Below the pieces are notes generated by a model. It was not told where the DNA came from, searched no databases, and saw only the letters and a list, made by a program, of their open reading frames with translations. From NCBI GenBank assembly GCA_024643945.1, contig JAHELX010000924.1, forward strand, positions 5,001 to 36,103: a stretch of DNA of 31,103 nt, written 5' to 3'. Origin of the DNA: Anaerolineales bacterium (GTDB lineage Bacteria; Chloroflexota; Anaerolineae; 4572-78; NAK82). Positions within the stretch are counted from its first letter, which is position 1; every line of letters starts with the position of its first letter. Positions 1 to 8,691 of the stretch are shown one piece after another. Made by a program: the position numbers and the translations under genes.

Positions 1-1083
<1,083 letters not shown>

Positions 1084-1173
1084 ACTTATGCGTGATGCAT
1101 CGCCTCGCTTCAGACGTTCTATTCAGTTTTTAGAGTGTTACCTGTATACACACTTTATATCTGTAAAAAAAGT

Positions 1174-1295
1174 CTTGTTGGTGATTCTAGCGGCGGGGGC
1201 ACACCCGGTCCCATCCCGAACCCGGAAGTTAAGCCCGTCAGCGCCGATGGTACTTGGGAGGCAGCTCCCTGGAAGAGTAGGTCATTGCCGACAAG
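1174..1295 (+). rRNA. rrf: 5S ribosomal RNA
   Basis: This is a 5S-like sequence with the CCCATCCCGAACCCGGAAGTTAAG core and the GATGGTACTTGGG block. The ends were set by the terminal helix: CTTGTTGGT at 1174 pairs with GCCGACAAG ending at 1295. It lies about 90 nt after the 23S 3' end, the usual 23S-5S order. A T-rich stretch follows at once (1298-1309) and may be part of the operon terminator, but no strong GC hairpin precedes it apart from the 5S helix. Confidence 0.95.
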
Positions 1296-1428
1296 GCTTT
1301 TTTGATTTTCTTGCCTGATACGAGAGCTAAACCCAACCAAGGGGAATCGTTAAAAGAATACGCAGCACCAGCAGGGTGGCCATTGGCCGCTCTGCTTTTT
1401 AGTTTTCTCAGAAAAAGGAGGATGCTCC

Positions 1429-1857
1429 ATGTCGGCAGAACGAAACAAAGCCATCGTCCGCAGATTCTTCGAAGAGGTCTACAATAATGGTAACTCAGAT
1501 ATCATCGACGACATCTTTTCGGACGACTTTGACAGCAACGATCCTACCAGTTGCGGCGTGAAGGGCCCCGAATACGTAAAGCAGTTCGCCATCCGAATGC
1601 GAACTGCCTTCCCCGACATACATTTCACCGTGGATGAGATGATCGCCGAGGGAGACAGGGTTGTAGTCCACGTGACATTTCGTGGCACTCACTTGGGCGA
1701 GTATATGGGGATCCCCCCTACCGGTAATCAAGTGACGGTAAAGGGAGTTGAGCTTGCGCGCTTCGCTGGCCGCAAGATTGTCGAGAAAGGTTGGCATTAC
1801 CATCAAGAGTTACATTTACTGCAGCAGCTTGGTTTGCTCAGTCTGCATGGCCACTAG
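1429..1857 (+). CDS. SnoaL-like / ester cyclase family protein
   Basis: This 142-residue protein is of SnoaL-like (NTF2-fold) type. The visible family features are the N-terminal helix 'NKAIVRRFFEEVYNNGN', the 'FPDIHFTVDEMIAEGDRVVV' strand segment (61-80), 'FRGTHLGEYMGIPPTG' (84-99), and the C-terminal 'LLQQLGLL' (130-137). Such proteins are small cytosolic alpha+beta barrels. Some are polyketide cyclases, but most have no known substrate. A strong ribosome site (AAAAAGGAGG) sits 8 nt before the ATG. The gene stands alone between the rRNA operon and the convergent protease gene. The specific function is not assignable. Confidence 0.85.
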   Translation: MSAERNKAIVRRFFEEVYNNGNSDIIDDIFSDDFDSNDPTSCGVKGPEYVKQFAIRMRTAFPDIHFTVDEMIAEGDRVVVHVTFRGTHLGEYMGIPPTGNQVTVKGVELARFAGRKIVEKGWHYHQELHLLQQLGLLSLHGH

Positions 1858-1881
1858 GTTCAAAATTGCTGTGCCCCAATC

Positions 1882-2895
1882 TTATGTGACAATCTCAACG
1901 TTTAGGGCTTGTAGCACCAATTGAATGGGATTCATGAGGGTGGCTGCATCTGAGCCGGCGAAGAGCAGCCCCACAACGTAACCTTCCATATCCAGTATGG
2001 CCGAGCCTGAGTCGCCCGGCGCGCTCATCCCACTCGCCATAAATTGGCCGTGGAATGTAGCCCGGCCTGGACCGTAGGCCACCTGGCTGGTCACGTCAAT
2101 CTGGACGATGCGGCCTTCGGTATAGCCGGTGGTGCGCCCGCTCTTTTTTACCGGGGTTCCCAGAGTGGCTTGACGTGCTCCCCGCGGACGCCCGATGCCT
2201 AGGATTTCTGGTGTCACGGAGGCCGGGTCGTTGGGCCGCGCCAGGGCCGCATCTACCCGGTTGCTGCCGGCAGTTTGCTGGTAGGCCATAATGCGATGGC
2301 TGCTGCCAGTCACGCTCGCCAGCCCGTTCAGCACCCTCTCCACAGCCCCGGCCAGGTTGCAAGTCGTTGCGTCCCCGCCAAAATCCAGGGGCACATAATC
2401 AGCCAGGGTAGCAATCTGGTCCTGGGGGCCGCCGCCATCATACCGGCCGGGTTGCAAAATAGGATCACCCGCTTGCCCCTGATTGACATTCGCCAGCACG
2501 TGGTTGTTGCTCAGGATGAAAAGCTCGCTTCCCCGCCTGACCAGGCAGCCAAAAGTGCCGGCGGTGACGTTGATATGTCCCAGCGATACGCCGGGAGGGA
2601 TCACCGGCCGCCAACGGTCCCGATGCCCCTGCATGGCACGAAAAACGCCTGTCTCAATCACGTCGGTCTTTACGCCATCAACTGCGCGAGGCACCATATC
2701 CGACTCAGCCAGTTGGGCCACCGGCAGCTTATGCGCCACCGATACAACCACCGACAATTCGTCGGTAGGGCCACTGGCTGTCACCTTGTAGCCTACGCCA
2801 CAGGCGACCACGTTGGGCCGGCTGAGCAATCTCTGCAGATTGTTCTGTTTGGCCGACAGGGCCGCCGAAATTGCACCTGCATCTACCGCTACCAT
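1882..2895 (-). CDS. trypsin-like (chymotrypsin-fold) serine protease with N-terminal accessory domain
   Basis: This is a 337-residue protein with no signal peptide. Residues about 20-90 form a compact domain (NVVACGVGYK, KLPVAQLAESDMVP, DVIETG). The protease domain follows, with 'AGTFGCLV' (112-119), 'LSNNHVL' carrying His132, 'SNRVDAALA' with probable Asp215, and 'APGDSGSAI' with Ser296, so a full His-Asp-Ser triad appears present. It resembles Nal1-type and other bacterial trypsin-like peptidases. A GGAGGAGG ribosome site precedes the ATG. It is the last gene of a minus-strand unit, after a histidine kinase and an 86-residue protein that is a paralogue of its own N-terminal domain. A 113-nt spacer with direct repeats separates it from that protein. 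The substrate is unknown, and the lack of an export signal suggests a cytosolic role. Confidence 0.85.
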   Translation of the reverse strand: MVAVDAGAISAALSAKQNNLQRLLSRPNVVACGVGYKVTASGPTDELSVVVSVAHKLPVAQLAESDMVPRAVDGVKTDVIETGVFRAMQGHRDRWRPVIPPGVSLGHINVTAGTFGCLVRRGSELFILSNNHVLANVNQGQAGDPILQPGRYDGGGPQDQIATLADYVPLDFGGDATTCNLAGAVERVLNGLASVTGSSHRIMAYQQTAGSNRVDAALARPNDPASVTPEILGIGRPRGARQATLGTPVKKSGRTTGYTEGRIVQIDVTSQVAYGPGRATFHGQFMASGMSAPGDSGSAILDMEGYVVGLLFAGSDAATLMNPIQLVLQALNVEIVT

Positions 2896-2922
2896 GGAGG
2901 CCTCCTCCCCTGAGAAACTGCC

Positions 2923-2999
2923 GGTCGTGGGGCAGCCTTTCGTGGGGTAGGCTTTCTAGCCTGCCCAGTCGTGGGGTGGGCTTTCTAGCCTGCCCAATC
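2923..2999. repeat. tandem copies of a short palindromic repeat
   Basis: Two adjacent ~29-bp direct repeats start at 2940 and 2969. Each reads CGTGGGGTRGGCTTTCTAGC and then CTGCCCA. A truncated third copy (CGTGGGGCAGCCTTTC) precedes them at 2925. Each unit can fold as GGCT-ttct-AGCC. A related unit occurs alone at 16280-16320, so this is a dispersed family. It lies in the spacer between the 86-residue protein and the protease gene, so it would be transcribed in the same mRNA. Confidence 0.8.
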
Positions 3000-3008
3000 G
3001 CTGATTCA

Positions 3009-3269
3009 CTAACTCAATGCCCGTATCTCTCCCGTTTCGCGCACATCCACCGGCACTCCCTCGATCTCAGTCGGGATCAGGTCCTCGGGGGCCAGTTGAT
3101 CCTTAGGTAACTTGCGGATGACGTTTACCACCAGCGCCACCTGATCCGTTAACTTACCCCCCTCCTCCCGAAAACCGACGCCCACGCCAACCACGTTCGC
3201 TTTTTGCATCAGCCGTGCTTCATGACGTGCCTTGACCGCTATTGCCTGCTGGACTGCCTTTTCGCTCAC
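3009..3269 (-). CDS. standalone paralogue of the protease N-terminal domain
   Basis: This 86-residue protein has no signal peptide or membrane segment. It aligns over almost its full length with residues 28-89 of the downstream protease (about 28 of 62 identical by eye). Shared blocks are NVV.(.)GVG, KLP..QLA..D..P, GV..DV and ETG..RA. It starts with GTG in a 4-nt overlap (GTGA) with the stop codon of the upstream histidine kinase gene, so it is probably translationally coupled. The function is unknown. Because its domain also sits in front of a protease domain, it could act in trans as an inhibitor, chaperone or adaptor of that protease, but this is inference from layout only. Confidence 0.8.
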   Translation of the reverse strand: MSEKAVQQAIAVKARHEARLMQKANVVGVGVGFREEGGKLTDQVALVVNVIRKLPKDQLAPEDLIPTEIEGVPVDVRETGEIRALS

Positions 3270-4711
3270 GAGCCATCTCCCTCTGGTCGTTCCCTATACG
3301 CTGCCTCCTCAACCAATTGACGGGCCAGGGCCTGGGCTTCCTCCAGGAGCGGCGCTATCTCTTCGTTTGTCCCTGTCAGACACATCTGTTCCAATCGTGT
3401 CAGCAACTGATTACTCAACTCTGATACGTGACTCAAACGTCGGGTCAGGGCTTGTTGCGACACATACGCGCGCGCCAGGTTGCGTCCATAAGCTAATGTC
3501 TGTTGGTGGGCGGTGTCGAGGCGAGTCTGGGGCGAGATCGATATCTGTTTCACTGATGGAGGAAGAATCACCCGGAAGCAACTTCCCTGGTCCAGTCTGC
3601 TTTCGGCCGTAATCTGCCCGCCGTGCAATTCCACACCACGCTGGGCAATCGATAGTCCCATTCCGAGACCTCCCTCGACCCGGGTCATGTGTCCTTCCAC
3701 CTGGTAGAACATGTCGAAGATCTTGTCCAGGTCGGTGCGGGGGATGCCAACACCCGTGTCCTCAATCTCCAAAATGGCCTCGCCATTCACCTGGCTTGCC
3801 CGTACGTGTACCTGGCCGCCAGAACGGTTGAATTTGACCGCATTATCCAGTAAATGACCAATAGCCTGGGCCAGAATCACCCGGTCACCATTGACCATCA
3901 GCGGTTCATCATTGGCCTCAACTAAAATTTCTACATTTTTGAGATTGGCCTGGCGTATCACCGAATTGATAGCGCGATGAATCACTTCCCAAAGGTCAAA
4001 GCGGTCCCTCTCTACGTCGTCCGTGGACCTGCTTTTAGCAGCGACAAAGCCCACCAGTTCGTCAATCACCATAGTCAACTGGTTGGTTGCCTGGAGGATA
4101 GCATCCAGGGCCGTTACGATTGTGGTGTCGTCCGCGTCTTTCATGTCCTCGCGCAAAACGCTGACATAGCCTAGAATAATGGTCAGCGGCGTTCGAAGCT
4201 CGTGAGCGGCGATGTTGATGAATTCCTCTTTAAGCGCTTCCAGTCGCTTGCGCTCGGTAATGTCGTATAGGCTGACGACCCACCCCCGCTGTCCCCCGGC
4301 CGACAAATGAGCACCGACGATGTGTAGTGTGCGGTTTATCGGCTTGGACAGAGTGACTTCAACCTCGGCAAAGCGTGTTCCTTCTCTGGAAGCTCTCTCC
4401 AAGGTAGCGGCCGGCTCGTCAGACAGGAAGACTTCGGTCAGGGAACGCCCCACACAACCCCCGTTTTGCTCGACTAATGCCTCAAAGCAGGGGTTAGTCT
4501 CCACAATGGTCATCGCCTCGTCCAGTACAGCCAGGCCATTGGGAGCTGTGCCCAAAATCGCCTGTAGCTTTTGATTGGCCAGTTCCAATTCGCGGCGTTT
4601 GGCCTTTTCCTGGGTATAGAGACGAGCCAGGTCTTGTCCGTATTTTAAAGCTTGCGCGTAGCCCAGGTCGATGTCATTACCTGGTTTCTTCTCACTATCT
4701 AAATCTGACAC
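3266..4711 (-). CDS. cytosolic PAS-domain sensor histidine kinase
   Basis: This 481-residue kinase has no transmembrane segment. The order is an N-terminal coil (19-50, 'YAQALKYGQDLARLY'), a PAS domain (about 47-155), HisKA with phospho-acceptor His170 in 'AAHELRTPL', and HATPase_c with N-box 'HLLDNAVKFN' (286-295), G1 'EDTGVGIP' (317-324) and G2 'GGLGMGLSIA' (347-356). After the ATPase domain comes an extra helical region (about 398-471), which begins with a copy of the N-terminal coil ('LAYGRNLARAY'). All key kinase residues are present, and there is no receiver domain or response regulator nearby. The start is GTG with a weak ribosome site. It is the first gene of the unit leading to the 86-residue protein and protease. 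Confidence 0.92.
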   Translation of the reverse strand: MSDLDSEKKPGNDIDLGYAQALKYGQDLARLYTQEKAKRRELELANQKLQAILGTAPNGLAVLDEAMTIVETNPCFEALVEQNGGCVGRSLTEVFLSDEPAATLERASREGTRFAEVEVTLSKPINRTLHIVGAHLSAGGQRGWVVSLYDITERKRLEALKEEFINIAAHELRTPLTIILGYVSVLREDMKDADDTTIVTALDAILQATNQLTMVIDELVGFVAAKSRSTDDVERDRFDLWEVIHRAINSVIRQANLKNVEILVEANDEPLMVNGDRVILAQAIGHLLDNAVKFNRSGGQVHVRASQVNGEAILEIEDTGVGIPRTDLDKIFDMFYQVEGHMTRVEGGLGMGLSIAQRGVELHGGQITAESRLDQGSCFRVILPPSVKQISISPQTRLDTAHQQTLAYGRNLARAYVSQQALTRRLSHVSELSNQLLTRLEQMCLTGTNEEIAPLLEEAQALARQLVEEAAYRERPEGDGS

Positions 4712-4768
4712 GCTTTACCTGTCAACTACACCTTCCGAGCCCAATATATCGCGCCATGTACCTAAAGG

Positions 4769-4797
4769 AACGTATCACTCTTTGAGGCGTTTGTCAA
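4769..4797 (-). promoter_or_regulatory. probable sigma70-type promoter of the histidine kinase operon
   Basis: On the minus strand TTGACA (4792-4797) is followed after 17 nt by TACGTT (4769-4774), preceded by TGA as an extended -10. Transcription would start near 4762, about 50 nt before the kinase GTG. The -35 box is perfect and the -10 is weak. The remaining 4712-4870 stretch between this operon and the DUF4139 gene shows nothing else recognisable. Confidence 0.5.
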
Positions 4798-4870
4798 GAG
4801 TAAAAAAGGCCTAACCCGGCTGCACAGATAGAAGGTGCAACCCAAATGAAACGCACCCTAATCGGATTCT

Positions 4871-6406
4871 CTATTGGAACTCGTAGCGCACAGTGTAGGT
4901 AAGCGTGGCTTCACCATCGGCAGGTACTGGCAGTCGCCACTCGACGCTGCCCTGATCCAGCTTGGTGTGATCAGTACTCTCCTGCACAATCTTCCATTCG
5001 TTCCAGCGGAAGAGATGCTCCACCACTCGTACTTCCACCTCCTGATCCTTGTGGTTGCGCAAAGCGATCTCGAAACTCTCCTCAACGGTGTCACGTCCCA
5101 GTTGCTGAAAGTCGGTCTGCCGTCGCTCGCCGACGATGTCAAAGGCGTTGCCCAGCAAGAGGCGAATGGTTTCATCTTTCGGGGTGTGATCAATCTGGTC
5201 CTCGCCAACGAATTGCAGGCTGCCATCTATGTCGGCTTTGTAGACGCGCACCCGCCCGGCAGGCAGCGGGATGCCCAGCCCAGTCTCTTCCTTGTTTTGG
5301 ATTTGCAGGTAAATGTTTACGTCGGGATTAGAGTAAGTGCCATAGCCGGGATCGGTGACTGCCTGGCCGTAAAAGCCCAACCCCCGCGCCCCGTCGTAGA
5401 CAAAGAACTTCTCTGCCGGCACCTCGGCGGCGCTGGTGAACTCAATCTGCTTGGTCTGGTTGTCGCGGACGGTGACCGGTCGCTGGACGTCGTACAGGTG
5501 ATACTCAAACAACTGCCGCTCCTCTACCGGGGGGGTAGCGGTAGGGGCAGCCATTTCCTCCACCATACCCCGATCGGCGAAGGCTTTGGTTTGGCGGACT
5601 ACGTTCACGTCGCCGGCAACCAGCTTCAACTTGGCGTCGCTGTAGGTTGCGCCACTCCGGTTATCGAGAGTAATCCAGCCATTGAGGCCTAAGGCCGTGT
5701 CATCCTGGTTCAGTTGCACCACATAGTCGGCGTGCCAGTTGATGCCATTGGTCATATAGGTTACTTCCACGTCCTGGTCACCGCGCTGGCCGGCGTCGAG
5801 CAACCAGACAAGAGTGGGGCGGGTGATAAGACCCTCCGGCAGTGCCGGGAAGTTGAACTGCCGCACCTGATCCAACCGGATGACCGTCACCCCCCCATCG
5901 GCATCTTGCAAGATGATGTCGCCGGCCCCGGAGAGAAGGGTGCCTTGATATTCACTTCCGTCCTGGGTCACCAGTTCAATCTCCTGGTCCACGTATTTTT
6001 GCAGCAATTTTTGGCTGCCAACGATGTCGTATTCGTAGTTCTGTTCCAGTACCGTGGTGCCCTCAGGATCGGTGAGAGAACGGAAGTGAACGCTGGTGGG
6101 ATCAATTTGTGAGGCTACGTCGGAGAAACGGACTTCATTCACCCCCTGTTCCAGTTCAAATGAGCGTGAATCACGCACCAGGGCGACATCTTGGTTATAG
6201 ACGGTCAGTTGCACGGTTTCCCCTTGGGCTTGAGCTACCGGGGCCAGACCTGGCCCGCTTACAGGTGGCTGCTTGTAACGCTTGCTTAGAATGCTTGCCT
6301 GTTCTACTGACTCCCGGCCTGCCAACAAGCTTGTACCCATTATTAGCAAGGCCCCCAGGGTAGCTATCATCACCACCATCCGCATTACGAGGGTTCGCTT
6401 TTTCAT
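4871..6406 (-). CDS. exported DUF4139 domain-containing protein
   Basis: The 511-residue protein starts with a signal-type N-terminus (KKR, then a hydrophobic stretch from about 8 to 29, VMRMVVMIATLGALLIMG). The rest is beta-rich with DUF4139 features: 'VTVYNQDVALVRDSRSFELEQG'-like opening (67-90), 'TYMTNGINWHADYVVQL' and 'LDNRSGATYSDAKLKLVAGDVN' in the middle, and a C-terminal 'VEHLFRWNEWKI...ATLTYTVRYEF'. The family is widespread and its function is not established. A strong AAGGAGG site precedes the ATG. The gene is transcribed divergently from archease/rtcB and appears monocistronic. Confidence 0.88.
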   Translation of the reverse strand: MKKRTLVMRMVVMIATLGALLIMGTSLLAGRESVEQASILSKRYKQPPVSGPGLAPVAQAQGETVQLTVYNQDVALVRDSRSFELEQGVNEVRFSDVASQIDPTSVHFRSLTDPEGTTVLEQNYEYDIVGSQKLLQKYVDQEIELVTQDGSEYQGTLLSGAGDIILQDADGGVTVIRLDQVRQFNFPALPEGLITRPTLVWLLDAGQRGDQDVEVTYMTNGINWHADYVVQLNQDDTALGLNGWITLDNRSGATYSDAKLKLVAGDVNVVRQTKAFADRGMVEEMAAPTATPPVEERQLFEYHLYDVQRPVTVRDNQTKQIEFTSAAEVPAEKFFVYDGARGLGFYGQAVTDPGYGTYSNPDVNIYLQIQNKEETGLGIPLPAGRVRVYKADIDGSLQFVGEDQIDHTPKDETIRLLLGNAFDIVGERRQTDFQQLGRDTVEESFEIALRNHKDQEVEVRVVEHLFRWNEWKIVQESTDHTKLDQGSVEWRLPVPADGEATLTYTVRYEFQ

Positions 6407-6614
6407 GAAAGGCCTCCTTTTTGCTCACGAGAAATTAAGATGAAAGGGGATATCATTCGGATGTGTTTCAAATGAGCTGCTCCAGCCCCTGAAGGTTTCT
6501 AAAACCTTCAGGGGCTTCATCGTATAGGACGGCAATGCGCTTGCAAAAGTTCCTTTTTCTCCGATGCCTCACCCTTCGTATTATACCATAAACCACGCCG
6601 TTGCTGTGGGTGGA
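6407..6614. other. divergent intergenic region upstream of the DUF4139 gene
   Basis: No gene is seen. It contains a perfect palindrome at 6484-6516 (listed separately) and, reading towards the DUF4139 gene, a TATAAT box on the minus strand near 6582-6587 in the context GGTATAATACG. No convincing -35 box pairs with it. If it is used, the DUF4139 mRNA would have a leader of about 170 nt that includes the palindrome. Confidence 0.45.
6484..6516. repeat. perfect palindrome, 15-bp arms with CTA loop
   Basis: The left arm AGCCCCTGAAGGTTT (6484-6498) and right arm AAACCTTCAGGGGCT (6502-6516) are exact reverse complements around the loop CTA. The same architecture, 15-bp arms and CTA loop with different but fully compensated arm bases, occurs at 25739-25771. 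Here it lies between a probable promoter and the start of the DUF4139 gene, so it does not look like an ordinary 3' terminator. Confidence 0.85.
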
Positions 6615-6643
6615 TTGAGGTAGGCTGCCATATGTGCTATAAT
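6615..6643 (+). promoter_or_regulatory. sigma70-type promoter of archease-rtcB
   Basis: TTGAGG (6615-6620), a 17-nt spacer and a perfect TATAAT (6638-6643) lie just upstream of the archease gene. The predicted transcription start is around 6650, which makes an ATG at 6654 unlikely as the translation start and supports the GTG at 6690 with its own ribosome site. No RtcR-type sigma54 site is apparent. Confidence 0.7.
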
Positions 6644-6689
6644 AAGGCATGGTATGTTGTCTCTGTCTCATCCTACCAAGAGGATTTTC

Positions 6690-7109
6690 GTGAACGATGA
6701 TTTCGCTGATTTTGAAGAAATAGAACACACCGCCGACTGGGCGCTGCGCGTGCGTGGGCACGATTTGCCTGAGTTGCTGGTGAATGCTGCCCGTGGCATG
6801 AGCCGTCTCCTCGTCCCCGACCTCACCGTCATCTCCACCGACGTGGAACGGCGCTTTGAGTTAGACGCCTTCGATGCCGAGAGTCTGCTGGTAGAATGGC
6901 TGAGCGAACTGGCTTACTGGGCCGAAGCGGAGATGCTCGTCTTCCGTGAGTTCGACCTGCGCCAGGTGACGCCATCTCATCTTGAAGCCGTGGTCCGGGG
7001 CGGTCGCGCGCCCAATCTGCAAAAGCAGATCAAGGCGGTCACCTACCACAACCTGGAGATCATCGCGACAGACAACGGACTGGAGACAACTGTGGTGTTT
7101 GATGTTTAA
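6690..7109 (+). CDS. archease, RtcB-activating protein
   Basis: Archease is a small protein that speeds guanylylation of the RNA ligase RtcB. The family pattern is clear: 'FEEIEHTADWALRVRG' at the N-terminus, 'LLVNAARGMSRLLV', 'ESLLVEWLSELAYWAE', and 'IKAVTYHNLEI' near the C-terminus. I chose the GTG at 6690 (139 residues) because AAGAGGA lies 5 nt before it and family members begin close to the 'FEEIEHTAD' block. An in-frame ATG at 6654 adds 12 residues but has no ribosome site and sits at the predicted transcript 5' end. It is followed by rtcB, an arrangement consistent with a functional pair. Confidence 0.93.
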   Translation: MNDDFADFEEIEHTADWALRVRGHDLPELLVNAARGMSRLLVPDLTVISTDVERRFELDAFDAESLLVEWLSELAYWAEAEMLVFREFDLRQVTPSHLEAVVRGGRAPNLQKQIKAVTYHNLEIIATDNGLETTVVFDV

Positions 7110-7113
7110 TCAG

Positions 7114-7162
7114 GTATCAGGGATTTGCTATCTGCTACCTGTTCCCTGAGGCCTGCTACTTG
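7114..7162. repeat. degenerate heptanucleotide array (NNNNCTG)
   Basis: Five clear period-7 units run from 7128 to 7162 (CTATCTG, CTACCTG, TTCCCTG, AGGCCTG, CTACTTG). Two more divergent units may precede them. The array fills the gap between the archease stop and the ribosome site of rtcB. The unit matches the arrays at 8636-8691 and 29815-29856. Confidence 0.75.
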
Positions 7163-7178
7163 CCAAGGAGGTAGTACG

Positions 7179-8630
7179 ATGGTTGGCAGTGGTGATTTTA
7201 AACGGATCGATAAGTACCTGTACGAAGTTCCTCAATCCTTTCGAGAAGATATGCGGGTGCCGGCCCGCTTTTACGCCGACCCCGAGTTAATGCAAGGGGC
7301 GCTGGGCGACAAAAGCCTGGAGCAACTGGTCAACACCGCCACCATGCCGGGTATTGTCAAATACGCGCTGGCCATGCCCGACATCCATCAGGGATACGGG
7401 TTCCCCATCGGGGGCGTGGTTGCCACCGAATTACCCGACGGCGTCATCTCGCCGGGTGGTGTTGGGTACGACATCAACTGCGGCGTACGTCTGCTGGCGA
7501 CCCATCTGGATCAAGAGGAGGTGGCTCCTTACCTCGACGACCTGGCCTCAGCTCTGTACGCCAACTGTCCCAGCGGCGTAGGCAAGGGCGGCAGCATCAA
7601 GCTTAAACGCGGAGAGCTGGAGCGGCTGGTCGAAGAAGGCGCGCGCTGGGCACTGGCCCGCGGCTACGCCACCGAAGCCGACCTGGAACGCACCGAGGAA
7701 CGCGGCTGCCTGGAAGGCGCCGACGCTGGTAAGGTCAGCCAGCGGGCCAAAGACCGGGGGAAGGGGCAGGTGGGCACCCTGGGCGCAGGCAATCACTTCA
7801 TCGAGGTAGACGTGGTGGACGAAGTCTTCGACGCAGCAGCGGCGGACCGCATGGGCCTCTTCCCGGGCCAAATCGCCGCCCAGATCCACTGCGGGTCCCG
7901 AGGTTTTGGCCACCAGATTTGCACTGATTACGTGAACCGCCTCCAGAAGACAATTCATCAGTACGGCATCAAGCTGCCCGACCGAGAACTGGTCTGCGCG
8001 CCGCTCAGCAGTCCCGATGGGCAGGATTACCTGGCGGCAATGAAGGCTGCCGCCAATTACGCCTTCGCCAACCGGCAGGTGCTTACCTATCACATCCGCC
8101 GCAGCTTCGAACAGGCGTTGGCTGGCAAGGTGAAGAATCACCATCTCTATCAGATCTACGACATCGCCCACAATATGGCCAAGATCGAAGAACACGAGAT
8201 AGACGGCCGCCGGGTGAAGGTTTGTGTTCACCGCAAGGGCGCCACGCGCGCCTTTGGTCCCGGCTCCCCGGTGCTGCCTGACGTCTACCGTGACATTGGC
8301 CAGCCGGTGCTGGTGCCTGGTTCAATGGGAACCGCCAGTTGGGTGCTGTTGGGCACTGAGGGCTCGATGGCCCAGACATTCGGCTCCACCTGCCACGGGG
8401 CTGGGCGGACGATGAGTCGTGCCAGGGCCAAAAAGACGGTGTGGGGCGCTGAACTGCGTGAAGAACTGGAGGCAGGCGGCATCCACGTACGCGCCGGCAG
8501 CATGGCCGGCCTGGCCGAAGAGGCTCCAGTCGCCTACAAAGACGTGGACCGCGTGGTAGAAGTTGTAGCTGGCGCGGGCATCGCCCAAAAGGTCGCCCGC
8601 CTGGTGCCGCTGGCAGTCATCAAAGGCTAG
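7179..8630 (+). CDS. rtcB: RNA-splicing ligase RtcB (3'-phosphate/5'-OH ligase)
   Basis: RtcB joins RNA 2',3'-cyclic phosphate or 3'-phosphate ends to 5'-OH ends using GTP and Mn2+. It serves tRNA splicing or RNA repair. The 483-residue product has the expected ligands: Asp98 and Cys101 in 'GYDINCGVR', His206 in 'GAGNHFIEV', His237 in 'QIHCGSRG', and His331 in 'DIAHN'. The guanylylated histidine is His406 in 'TCHGAGR'. The start is ATG 7179 with AAGGAGGT 6 nt upstream; an earlier in-frame ATG at 7125 lies in the heptamer array and lacks a ribosome site. It is cotranscribed with archease. Whether the substrate is spliced tRNA or damaged RNA cannot be told from here. Confidence 0.97.
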   Translation: MVGSGDFKRIDKYLYEVPQSFREDMRVPARFYADPELMQGALGDKSLEQLVNTATMPGIVKYALAMPDIHQGYGFPIGGVVATELPDGVISPGGVGYDINCGVRLLATHLDQEEVAPYLDDLASALYANCPSGVGKGGSIKLKRGELERLVEEGARWALARGYATEADLERTEERGCLEGADAGKVSQRAKDRGKGQVGTLGAGNHFIEVDVVDEVFDAAAADRMGLFPGQIAAQIHCGSRGFGHQICTDYVNRLQKTIHQYGIKLPDRELVCAPLSSPDGQDYLAAMKAAANYAFANRQVLTYHIRRSFEQALAGKVKNHHLYQIYDIAHNMAKIEEHEIDGRRVKVCVHRKGATRAFGPGSPVLPDVYRDIGQPVLVPGSMGTASWVLLGTEGSMAQTFGSTCHGAGRTMSRARAKKTVWGAELREELEAGGIHVRAGSMAGLAEEAPVAYKDVDRVVEVVAGAGIAQKVARLVPLAVIKG

Positions 8631-8635
8631 ACGGG

Positions 8636-8691
8636 GCTACTGCCCACTGCCCACTGTCTACTGATTCCTGATTCCTGATTCCTGATTCCTG
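8636..8691. repeat. heptanucleotide array (NNNNCTG)
   Basis: Eight period-7 units occur without a break: GCTACTG, CCCACTG twice, TCTACTG, then ATTCCTG four times. The array lies between the convergent rtcB and glycosyltransferase genes. It reaches into the end of the glycosyltransferase gene, where it encodes the last residues (ESGIRNQ) and the stop codon at 8658-8660. Confidence 0.9.

Noticed and set aside
7548..8231. 227-residue minus-strand frame
   Set aside because: It is a shadow of rtcB, whose catalytic residues are intact in the plus frame.
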